DNA of 64,000 nucleotides, taken from assembly GCA_015679245.1 (NCBI GenBank), contig CP064953.1, forward strand, positions 1,612,001 to 1,676,000, written 5' to 3'. Below the pieces are notes generated by a model. The model made no database searches and was not told where the DNA came from. It saw nothing but the letters and a program-made list of their open reading frames with translations. Position numbers and translations under genes: made by a program. Positions 35,338 to 43,628 of the stretch are shown here, in pieces; position 1 is the first letter of the stretch; each line of letters begins with the position of its first letter. The DNA is from Actinomycetaceae bacterium zg-1166. GTDB lineage: Bacteria; Actinomycetota; Actinomycetes; Actinomycetales; Actinomycetaceae.

Positions 35338-36825
35338 ATGAAGACATCTGCACGCTTATGGATCGCAGGAGTAGTAGCTGCTGGCAGTGCTGTGGCTTGG
35401 GGGCTGATCGAGGCGCAGGCTTTTGTGCTCCGCCGGCGCTCCGTCGTGGTACCCGAAGTGGTGTTCCGCGATGTCGCACCTCACCTCGTCGCATCGACCG
35501 ATTTACCCAAAGAGGGATCGAGCGTAGCAGATATATCGGCACCTCACGTGGCGGATATATCGGTTGCGAAGAGCGAAGAAGTGTCCGCAGCGCAAAGCTC
35601 CCTGCGAATTCTCCACCTCTCAGATATCCATCTTCTTGCGCGTCAGCGGCACAAGATCGAATGGATTAGTAAGCTCGCTGATTCTCGCCCAGATCTCCTT
35701 GTTCTCACAGGCGATCAACTTTCCAACGCCGATGGTTACCCGGCACTTCTCGAAGCCTTGGAACCTTTCATTGGAGTGCCTGGGGTATTTGTGTACGGCT
35801 CGCACGATTACTACACAGCTAAGCCAGTCAACCCTCTAAAGTACATATTCCACCGCCTCACTGGAGCAGATAAGCGCGGAGCTAATTCTGCAAAGCTCAC
35901 CTACTGCAAGGCGTGGCGTACCCGGTGGTGCACGGCGGCAGTACCTCTTACAGGAACAGCGCTTCAGTTTATAGGAGCAGTACTCGAAAGAATCCCTGGC
36001 AACCCACGTGCCCTTTCCCCTGGAGGTAAGAGCACTGTAAACCGAGATATTCCTCCGGATTCTGCACGTGAAGAGAAAGCTAGTACAAGGGGTCGCCACG
36101 GGTCACATTCTCTTTCTACTCTGAGCACGCAGCAGGTAGAAGCGGCACATATGGCTCGTTCCTACGTGAGGTGTGAGGCGCCGGCGCGCAATATCGTCGC
36201 TCCCACGAAGCTGGCACGGCGCAACTTGCCGTGGGAGGACATGACATCCGCACTCGAAGCGCGCGGGTGGGTAAACCTCACGAATACTCGCGCAGCGGCG
36301 CACATTGGAGGGTGGAGCATGAGCTTTGTAGGGGTCGATGATCCCCACATACATGCTGATTCTTTCCCGTCCCGTTGCGGTGAACGTGAGCAAAGCACAC
36401 AGAAGGCAGATCTGCGTATTGGCCTTACACACGCACCCTATTCGCGGGTACTTGATGCTATGGCCAAAGATGGTTGCGACCTTGTTTTTGCTGGACATAC
36501 GCACGGTGGGCAGGTCTGTTTGCCTGGGGGAAACTCTCTCGTATCCAACTGCGATCTCAACCCGCGCTACGCTTCAGGACTCTTTGCCTGGGCACATACG
36601 GATGAGGGATCCGAGGAAGATCCTGGCACTAAATCGTCAGCCATACGAAGCTCGGAACATAGCGGTAGGCCGCTTGGCAAGCCTCTCACTGGGGATGGCG
36701 CGGTGATTCGACGCAACGGGCAGACGCTCGTCAATGTGTCAGCTGGGCTTGGCACCTCTCCCTTTGCACCCGTGCGCATTGCGTGCCGCCCAGAAGCAAT
36801 CCAAGTGGACGTGATCGCCCTGTGA
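35338..36825 (+). CDS. Membrane-anchored metallophosphoesterase with long insertions
   Basis: A 495-aa calcineurin-like phosphoesterase (YkuE/Rv3683 type). The metal-binding blocks are present: LHLSDIHL (about residue 92), VLTGDQLS, VYGSHDYY (the GNHD block with Ser in place of Asn), LTHAPY and FAGHTHGGQ. An N-terminal helix anchors it. Family members are about 300-330 aa; here about 110 extra residues lie between the GSHD block and the later part (roughly residues 185-295, basic and Ser-rich), and ~40 more near residues 415-450. The ATG has only weak upstream purines. Substrate unknown; some relatives act on UDP-sugar or lipid phosphates. Confidence 0.85.
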   Translation: MKTSARLWIAGVVAAGSAVAWGLIEAQAFVLRRRSVVVPEVVFRDVAPHLVASTDLPKEGSSVADISAPHVADISVAKSEEVSAAQSSLRILHLSDIHLLARQRHKIEWISKLADSRPDLLVLTGDQLSNADGYPALLEALEPFIGVPGVFVYGSHDYYTAKPVNPLKYIFHRLTGADKRGANSAKLTYCKAWRTRWCTAAVPLTGTALQFIGAVLERIPGNPRALSPGGKSTVNRDIPPDSAREEKASTRGRHGSHSLSTLSTQQVEAAHMARSYVRCEAPARNIVAPTKLARRNLPWEDMTSALEARGWVNLTNTRAAAHIGGWSMSFVGVDDPHIHADSFPSRCGEREQSTQKADLRIGLTHAPYSRVLDAMAKDGCDLVFAGHTHGGQVCLPGGNSLVSNCDLNPRYASGLFAWAHTDEGSEEDPGTKSSAIRSSEHSGRPLGKPLTGDGAVIRRNGQTLVNVSAGLGTSPFAPVRIACRPEAIQVDVIAL

Positions 36826-36989
36826 GGCCTAGCTCCGTGAACTTTTTGCGTCCACTAAGCTACTCATGCACGGCACTATGTTGTGTTATTCGCGTAAGCA
36901 CAGTGTCACCTTTTACACATCACTTCGGTTCGCAATGCCCTAAGCGCTCGGCTATTATGAAACGGTTGCATCACATAGTGGAGCAACAT

Positions 36990-37063
<74 letters not shown>

Positions 37064-37340
37064 CAAATTGGCCCGGAATCTCAACGATTGAGGTTCAGGG
37101 CTTTACCGTTTTTGCCCCAAAGGGAGGTTGACGAAACCCTCATCCCACTGACATCTCTCACCTCGCGTGAGCTCACGAGAGTCGCACGCGGCTCCGAGAG
37201 GGCTGCTGAAAGTCAGCCTGTTCGTCAGCGTCCTTTTGGGTGAGGAAGCTGATGCAGCTAGCAATGACGGAGATGTGTTCAATTTTCCTGCGGGCCTCCC
37301 ATAGTTACTGCTAAAATTCCCTCGTTCCCGTCTTGGAATC

Positions 37341-37355
37341 GAGGTACTTCCGATG
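37341..37355 (+). promoter_or_regulatory. Ribosome-binding site and ATG that belong to the TPR gene across the C10 tract
   Basis: GAGG at 37341-37344 lies 8 nt before ATG 37353-37355. Read as written this ATG gives only 9 codons (MISPPPRPE) and then TGA at 37380-37382. With one C fewer or two more in the following C10 tract it runs in frame into the 1240-codon ORF. TGCTAAAAT around 37308-37316 could be an extended -10 element. Confidence 0.65.
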
Positions 37356-37361
37356 ATCTCT

Positions 37362-37371
37362 CCCCCCCCCC
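37362..37371 (+). repeat. Poly-C tract (C10), predicted slipped-strand phase-variation switch
   Basis: Ten consecutive C, by far the longest homopolymer in the window. It lies 7 nt after an ATG with a good ribosome-binding site and just before the large TPR ORF. C9 or C12 would join the two in frame (ON), adding 23 residues to the N-terminus; C10 is OFF. A homopolymer sequencing error would look the same. Confidence 0.7.
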
Positions 37372-37422
37372 GACCAGAATGATTCCCTGAACGCTGCCGG
37401 CTTAAATCGCGATGGCCGACCT

Positions 37423-40400
37423 GTGGGTTTGCCCACGACCGAGTCGACCTTTGGTATGCCAACTTCCGGGGAGCAGTTCACTGCGCCCAATCCGGAGCCC
37501 TTCGTCCCCGTGTCACCGGCACGACCTGCAAAGCAACGTCGAAGTCTACGCTCGCGCTGGAGCGCCGCTCAGGTGATCGCTCTAACGGTCCTTGTTCTCG
37601 GCATCGTGGTGTCGCTTGGCTTCCCTCTGGCTGCTCGGGCGAGCGTCGACTCGCTCTACCTGAATGGTCAGGATCCCAATGCCACAGGCGAATCACCAGA
37701 CGTCTACGCCTTGGCACCGGCTGGATCTGGGACGGACTACGACGTCGACACTTTCCCGATCTTCGACCATGACAGCCCGTCCGCCACCAAGTTTCCGTTT
37801 GAACTTTCCAAAGAAAAGGGAGTCACAATCGAGCAGTGGCGCAGCTACTTTGAGGCTGTCTCTGAACCACTCGGCGTTGACGGGCTGGCAGACACGATCA
37901 TCGGCTGGTACCAGCACCTAGCTCCTCCTGAGAAATTCTTGTCTGGCTCGTATAAAAATTTCGACCTTCGCGCCCATGAGGGTGAGGGTTTTCGGGGATT
38001 CCGCGATGATGAGGTCGATTCCCAGATCGCCTCGATCTGGCCACACATGGATCAACTAACGAAGAAAGAGCAGAAAAACCTCAACAATCTTGCCGCTGGT
38101 CTGTTCCTCCAGTCGGTCGGCTCACCTCCTCTCGCTGAACCAGGTTCCAGCTTCATTATGGGTAATCCAAATTCTTACCTGGTCTCGGCTGCCTACAGCC
38201 TGTGGACACAGCTTCTGGACACATCTGTTTCATGTGAGGCATCATCCAACCTTTTTGCCCTGACGAAGATTGCAGCCTCCGATTGGGCCACTCAGAATGA
38301 GCAGTGGGAGCAGGAGAAGGAAAGCTTCCGCGAGCGCGTTGCTGCCAGCTGTGCAGATACACGCTCCATCGACTACTTTGAAGCTACAGTGAACTACAAG
38401 ATCATGGTAGCCAGGAAGTCGGATAACCTGGTTGCCCCGTGGGAGGAGTTCGTTGATCGGCACCCAGATTCAGCCACCGGATATGCCGCGCTCGCGTGGG
38501 CTCAGATCACTCAAGCTTACCTCTTCTCCTTCGGGTTCAACAAGACGAGGCTGTATGAGCAGGCGCTCAGTAACGCCAACAAAGCTCGTTCACTTGCCTC
38601 GATTCCCGAAGCTGGACTCACGGCAACCCGTGCTCTGATTCTTCTCCAGCAGGAGGAGGCTGCCAAGGATGCCGCGGCGCAGATTAGCCACGAGATCAAG
38701 CCAGATTCTCCTCTCTGGGGCAGTCTGGCCGGGGTGCATGCAGCGCTTGGCGACTACGATCAGGCTGCTTCCATCATTGCTCAGCCTCACGAGAGCTCTC
38801 AGCGCCTTGCTGTCACCATTCCCGAGCAGTCATACGAAGACTTCAAGGGTTACGCGTATTTTGGTATCCCTTACACAGCAAACGCGATGGCGCAGATTCT
38901 CCAGCCACCGCGCTCGGGCGATGTCGGGGTAGGCGGCATGGGGGGAGGCACAGTAAGCTTCAACTCCCTGTTTCCTGACGACACGGACTACATCGCATCT
39001 CGGGTCATCACTGAGGATTTTGCTCTCGGTAAGGCGAGCAAGCTCAAGATCCAGATACTCCAAGGTGATAATACCGACGTTCCTCATACCGATGATGAAG
39101 GGTCCAACGCAGTTGCTCTTCTGAAGGAGTATGGGCAGTTTGAGCGGGCACGTGCCTTGGTGAAACAGGAATTGAACGACCTAAAAGCCAGAGGTAGTGA
39201 CGATTACGATACCTATATCCGACTCCTTGACGATACGGCCGACCTTGCCTACCTCCAGGGGGACTTTGCCACCTCAGCCAGCGCTCTGGAGGAGCTTGTT
39301 GACTTTTACGACCGAGTTTCAGGCATGGTATTCCCTGGGGGGCGAATCAAAGTTTGTCTGTCCCAAGCAAGATTCGGTATTGCCCTTGATGCCGCAGGTT
39401 CGGCTCGGGAAGCTCTCAAGGTGCTCGATTCCGCCCTAGAACGTTGCAATGATCCGGAGGCCTCATCTCACCTTAGCCCCTCTCATAAGGTAGAGATCCC
39501 CGCCCTCATTTGGCAGCGTAAGGGGGAGATTTACCTTGATTTGGAGGATCTCAACCAGGCTGCTTCCTCCTTCACCGAGGTTCTGTCCGCTATCGATGCC
39601 CACCTTCTCGATCTCAATTCGTTCAACGGTCGTTTATCTGTGGAACTTTCAGCCTTGCGCGCCGCGGCCTCGAACAATCTCGCGGCCATCATGCTTAAAC
39701 AGGGCACCGATCCCGCCCAGGCGCTGGTCTACGCTCAGGCTGCTCACGAAGCAGATCCCACATCCCCGGTCTACCAGGAAAACTACGCCTGGGCTTTGCA
39801 AGAGAATGGGAAGACCGAGGAAGCGCTGCCCGAATATGAGGAAGTGACCAAGAAAGACGCCACCACTTTCGCCGCGCTCAACAACACCGCGCTTTTGCGC
39901 TACGAAAACGGTGAGAAAGACGAGGCTCTGACGCTTCTACGTCAGGCCGTGACAGCAAATCACGACTATGCGCTTGGCTGGGCAAACCTTTCGGTCATGC
40001 TGGCCGAACGCGAGGGCTTCAAAGCGGCACTCCAGTCACAGGGCGCCTGGGCAAAGGCAGTCAGTCTTGACCCCTCGCTTCGTGGAACCACTGAAGGGCT
40101 GCGTCCCGACCGCGAGGTCTACGACACAGGCCTTGACGTCTCCAAGGCTGTTCCCACTACCTGGGCTTTCGCTGCCCACAGCAAGCCGCGTTCACCTGCA
40201 CCTGGCATCGCTGCCATGATCCTGTCCGTGCTCACCGGCCTTGGTGTCGCGCTGCGTAATTCCCGGCTTGCTCCCTGGATCGCTTCTTTCCTGGTAGGCA
40301 ATAGGGTCTCGACTTGGCTGCGCCAGCGCATGACGAGTCGTAGTTCAGCAGGATGGCACGTGCTCTTTGCCCCCGTCTTTGCCGTCGCTGTGACCTCGCT

Positions 40401-41145
40401 GCTCGTGGTGCATTTCTCGTGGGGAGGAGGCCCCGCTAACTTCACGATTCTGTTCCTCGCGATCGGACTCGTCGCTTTCCTGGCATTCGTACCCGTTTTG
40501 GCACGCCAGTTGGTTTCACCGGGACGAGGACTCCGCACCGCCGTCACCGCACCGGAGAGCTTCGTCGTTGCGCCGACCACGGCCATGCAGCAGACCGCCA
40601 CTATGCCAGTACCCACAGCAATGCCAATACCCGCACCAACCCCAATGACAGCCACCGCGCCGTCCGTTCCAACAGCCACCGCGCCGTCCGTTCCAACACC
40701 CACTACGCCGTCCGTTCCAACACCCACTACGCCGCCTATTCCAACACCCACTACGCCGACCACTCCGCCTGCCGCAACAACTGTTGTACGTGGACGGCAC
40801 TTCACCTGGTGGCCCTTCACACTTGTGGCCGCAATTCTTGCCCCGACCGGCATGGTGATGACTCCACTTCCGATGCTCAACGACCCCGAGGGGCGTCATC
40901 CCCGCCTGCGCACAATCGGCTTCGTCGCCGTCTACGCCGTGGCTGTGGTGTTGGTCGTGTGCGCCGTACTGACGAATGTGCCAGTCGCCCGCACGCTGTC
41001 GGTAGCTGCGCTGCTCATGATTTCCTCGATGTTGCTAACAATCAAGCCCATCGACGGAGCCTTCCTCACCCCCAAAGCGCTGTGCATAGTTCTTGCTGTT
41101 ATCGACTTCGTGGTCGGGCTCGGCGTCGTCCTCAACTATCTGTGA
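37423..41145 (+). CDS. Large TPR-containing polytopic membrane protein, probably phase-variable
   Basis: 1240 codons from the first GTG in the present frame; the likely real start is ATG 37353 across the C10 tract. Order: ~45 Pro-rich cytoplasmic residues ending in Arg/Lys; a transmembrane helix (IALTVLVLGIVVSLGFPLAA, about 50-70); a very long region outside that helix (70-910) with helical repeats, clear TPRs near 775-865 (NYAWALQENGKTEEALPEY, ALNNTALLRYENGEKDEAL); then about six helices (925-1240) interrupted by a Thr/Pro repeat linker (1079-1125). KPIDGAFL near residue 1210 faintly recalls the DG motif of M50 membrane proteases, but I see no HExxH. I do not recognise the family. It is monocistronic after tRNA-Pro. 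GTG 37423 itself has no ribosome-binding site, in line with the switch model. Confidence 0.75.
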   Translation: MGLPTTESTFGMPTSGEQFTAPNPEPFVPVSPARPAKQRRSLRSRWSAAQVIALTVLVLGIVVSLGFPLAARASVDSLYLNGQDPNATGESPDVYALAPAGSGTDYDVDTFPIFDHDSPSATKFPFELSKEKGVTIEQWRSYFEAVSEPLGVDGLADTIIGWYQHLAPPEKFLSGSYKNFDLRAHEGEGFRGFRDDEVDSQIASIWPHMDQLTKKEQKNLNNLAAGLFLQSVGSPPLAEPGSSFIMGNPNSYLVSAAYSLWTQLLDTSVSCEASSNLFALTKIAASDWATQNEQWEQEKESFRERVAASCADTRSIDYFEATVNYKIMVARKSDNLVAPWEEFVDRHPDSATGYAALAWAQITQAYLFSFGFNKTRLYEQALSNANKARSLASIPEAGLTATRALILLQQEEAAKDAAAQISHEIKPDSPLWGSLAGVHAALGDYDQAASIIAQPHESSQRLAVTIPEQSYEDFKGYAYFGIPYTANAMAQILQPPRSGDVGVGGMGGGTVSFNSLFPDDTDYIASRVITEDFALGKASKLKIQILQGDNTDVPHTDDEGSNAVALLKEYGQFERARALVKQELNDLKARGSDDYDTYIRLLDDTADLAYLQGDFATSASALEELVDFYDRVSGMVFPGGRIKVCLSQARFGIALDAAGSAREALKVLDSALERCNDPEASSHLSPSHKVEIPALIWQRKGEIYLDLEDLNQAASSFTEVLSAIDAHLLDLNSFNGRLSVELSALRAAASNNLAAIMLKQGTDPAQALVYAQAAHEADPTSPVYQENYAWALQENGKTEEALPEYEEVTKKDATTFAALNNTALLRYENGEKDEALTLLRQAVTANHDYALGWANLSVMLAEREGFKAALQSQGAWAKAVSLDPSLRGTTEGLRPDREVYDTGLDVSKAVPTTWAFAAHSKPRSPAPGIAAMILSVLTGLGVALRNSRLAPWIASFLVGNRVSTWLRQRMTSRSSAGWHVLFAPVFAVAVTSLLVVHFSWGGGPANFTILFLAIGLVAFLAFVPVLARQLVSPGRGLRTAVTAPESFVVAPTTAMQQTATMPVPTAMPIPAPTPMTATAPSVPTATAPSVPTPTTPSVPTPTTPPIPTPTTPTTPPAATTVVRGRHFTWWPFTLVAAILAPTGMVMTPLPMLNDPEGRHPRLRTIGFVAVYAVAVVLVVCAVLTNVPVARTLSVAALLMISSMLLTIKPIDGAFLTPKALCIVLAVIDFVVGLGVVLNYL
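40657..40752 (+). repeat. 24-bp tandem repeat x4 inside the TPR gene
   Basis: Four consecutive 24-bp units (40657, 40681, 40705, 40729), the middle two differing by one base, plus a decayed fifth. Each unit codes eight residues of the type TPSVPTPT. The repeat makes a linker of about 45 residues between membrane helices. Copy number can change without shifting frame. Confidence 0.85.
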
Positions 41146-41722
41146 GCGTGGAACGCGGAGTCAAGGAAAGTGAAAACACGTTGCGCTCGAGTAGGCGATT
41201 AATGGTGTTATAACCATGCACGAGCTGCACGTACGTGTATTCCCACCCTTTCGGAGCCTCCGACGTGTTGGGATTGATAGGGCCTGAAACAGTATTCTCT
41301 TTTCCTCGAAGAATTCCTGCCTCAAGGTAATATCAACGTGGCTCCGCTCAAGGGGTGCTCCCGCGTTCTCTGGACGTCATTTCACGAGAGGAAAACGGGT
41401 TCATACTCATGAAAGGGAAATGTGTGATGTCTCGCGACATGGATCCGCCCGTGTTACGAGGTTTCTTTTGTTTTGGCACTGGGGTGCGCCGCGTCATGTG
41501 TCCGAGTTTTTCTGGTTTTTGCTGGTAGCTTTTGTGGCTCTTCGGGTTTTTACCTCTTCAGATTTTCGGAGTTTGGCGGGGTCTAGAGAAGATGGTGTTG
41601 AGGAGTCTCCATTTTGGCTTACCCGAACAGCGGTGATCTCGGCATGGAATCAGAGTCACAGGCAAGATGTGGTGAGCTGCTGTAAGCGTAAACAAAGTGG
41701 AGTTCCAGCCTAGAATGACACT
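41146..41722. other. Intergenic region before menD, no gene supported
   Basis: A 577-nt gap. The one ORF of note (41420-41713, 97 codons) has no ribosome-binding site and no family features. A small hairpin (ATGGT-ACCAT, about 41201-41217) is visible. The part just before menD is GT-rich, unlike flanking coding DNA. Confidence 0.5.
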
Positions 41723-43549
41723 ATGCTCCGCGGATCTCACGATTCTTCCACGACGAACGCCACGTCACAGCCCGCAGCTTCAGCACAAACTACTATGCAG
41801 GCTCCTCCAAGAATACCAGCTCCGCCTTCCGCAGTTTCTCCATCCACATGCTTCACTCCTGCCTCGGAGTTCGCGCTCTCATTTCTCCTGGCTCTCGTCG
41901 AATATGGCGTGAGAGATTTCGTCGTATGCCCTGGTTCTCGTTCACAGGCTCTTGCCCTTGCTGCTGCAGAACTCGAACAGGCATGTCTTGCCCGTCTCCA
42001 TGTACGGATCGACGAACGCGACGCCGCCTTCCTTGCTCTTGGTCTTTCCTTGGGAAGTTCCTCCAATCCCGCCACTCGCACCCCTGCCGCCGTCATCACC
42101 ACGTCTGGAAGTGCTGTGGCGAATCTCTTCCCCGCAGCTGTCGAGGCTTCGCGTACGGGAATCCCTCTCATCTATCTCACTGCCGACCGTCCAGATTCCA
42201 TGCGTGGAACTGGTGCTAACCAAACGATGCACCAAGCCGATTTCTTTGGCAGCTACGCCATCCTCAGTATGGATGTCTCGGCTAGCGAATCTTCATACAC
42301 TCCCCTTACTTCCTTTTCGTTAGCGCACAAGCTCACCACTGCCGGTACACAAGACGGTTTTTTGCGCGGCCTCGCACACGCAAATATCCAGTTCACCGAA
42401 CCACTCTCCGGCTCACATACGCCGCTTCCTCAGTTGCATGAGCGCGTACGTACCGCGCTCCCCCACATTCCCTCCACTTCCAGGCACTCTGGTTTTGTGC
42501 TTTCGGAAGCGGACGTTACCCCCTCAGATTCTTTCCTCGTGGCCGGCTACGGCGCTGATCCGCGACTCGCAGCTCGCTGCCACGCTGCGGGTATCCCTGT
42601 GATTGCTGAAATAACTTCTGGTGCACGCGCCTGGCATAGTGTGACCGATTATCATACGTGGCTCACCGAGGGAGCCGATGGACGGCGCACAATGCTCGTC
42701 TCCGGCTTGGCAAATCTTTCGCGTGAAGCCTGGGCTTTTGCCTCGCGCGAAGATGTCCATCTCATCGCTGTCGAAGAAGCAGAGCTTGAGGTTTTCTCTC
42801 CGCGCCATCGCGCCAGGTGCGTGACCACCATACATATCGACGACGAGGATCCCACGGATAATCCATCCCCATCCCTGAGGGTATCGCCCATGCCGGCACC
42901 CCCAGCATCGCCCACACCCCCAGCATCGCCCTCGGTGCCACACGCACCCACTCCCTCATTGCCACCCGTGTTCGCCCCGGAAAAGCGGCCCACACGCGTC
43001 GATATCGTCCACCTCCTCTGGGCTGTGAGCGAGGAAGAGAATCGGAACCACAAGGAGAACGAGAGCGCAATCTACCTCGCAGCTTCGCGAATGGCTCGCG
43101 TAGCTGACCGTCACATCGGATCGAGTAGCGTTGCTGTTTTCTCCCATCGTGGACTCGCCGGGATCGATGGAACCTTGAGTGCGGCAGCAGGTGTGAGTCT
43201 TGCTCGCAGTCTTTCCGTTCCTACAGCTCTCACTCGTCTACTCATCGGAGATCTCGCCTTCGCGCACGATGTGGGCGGCCTCGCTCTCCCACCAGGAGAA
43301 GGGAAGCCACATCTCCAGATTCTTGTGGTCAATGATGGCGGAGGTTCAATCTTTGCTGGACTTGAAGTGGCGCAGGCTGATCCTGTGCTCTATGAGCGTG
43401 TGGTGAAAACTCCTCAGCGTCTCAACATTTCCGCCCTCGCGTCTGCCTATGGGTGGGAGTACACGGAAGCGAGAACGAACAGTGAACTCGCCACTGCTTT
43501 GCGCGAGGCGCGCCCTGGCATTATTGAGGTGCGTCCAGCCGAAGACTAG
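41723..43549 (+). CDS. menD: SEPHCHC synthase (menaquinone biosynthesis)
   Basis: Thiamine-diphosphate enzyme that joins 2-oxoglutarate and isochorismate. The 608-aa product has DFVVCPGSRSQALALAAAEL (substrate/ThDP region), HVRIDERDAAFLALGL with the ThDP-activating Glu, LTADRPDSMRGTGANQTM, SSVAVFSHRGLAGIDGTLSA and the Mg/ThDP motif GDLAFAHDVGGL then VVNDGGGSIF. Residues 1-40 are a Pro/Ser/Thr-rich leader. About 45 residues around 370-415 form a Pro-rich insertion made of PPASP-like repeats, between the central and C-terminal domains. Converges on menF. Confidence 0.94.
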   Translation: MLRGSHDSSTTNATSQPAASAQTTMQAPPRIPAPPSAVSPSTCFTPASEFALSFLLALVEYGVRDFVVCPGSRSQALALAAAELEQACLARLHVRIDERDAAFLALGLSLGSSSNPATRTPAAVITTSGSAVANLFPAAVEASRTGIPLIYLTADRPDSMRGTGANQTMHQADFFGSYAILSMDVSASESSYTPLTSFSLAHKLTTAGTQDGFLRGLAHANIQFTEPLSGSHTPLPQLHERVRTALPHIPSTSRHSGFVLSEADVTPSDSFLVAGYGADPRLAARCHAAGIPVIAEITSGARAWHSVTDYHTWLTEGADGRRTMLVSGLANLSREAWAFASREDVHLIAVEEAELEVFSPRHRARCVTTIHIDDEDPTDNPSPSLRVSPMPAPPASPTPPASPSVPHAPTPSLPPVFAPEKRPTRVDIVHLLWAVSEEENRNHKENESAIYLAASRMARVADRHIGSSSVAVFSHRGLAGIDGTLSAAAGVSLARSLSVPTALTRLLIGDLAFAHDVGGLALPPGEGKPHLQILVVNDGGGSIFAGLEVAQADPVLYERVVKTPQRLNISALASAYGWEYTEARTNSELATALREARPGIIEVRPAED

Positions 43550-43628
43550 CCAAACGGAGACAAGGGATTCGTCCAGACTTCACCTGGTCAAGGTTAAGCC
43601 ACACTGCGCACTACACACCTACAAGGAA

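Noticed and set aside
40119-40880. A 253-codon minus-strand frame with Gly-Val repeats
   Set aside because: It is the reverse reading of the 24-bp tandem repeat and flanking helices of the TPR gene. No ribosome-binding site.
41420-41713. A 97-codon plus-strand frame before menD
   Set aside because: No ribosome-binding site, odd composition and no recognisable domain.
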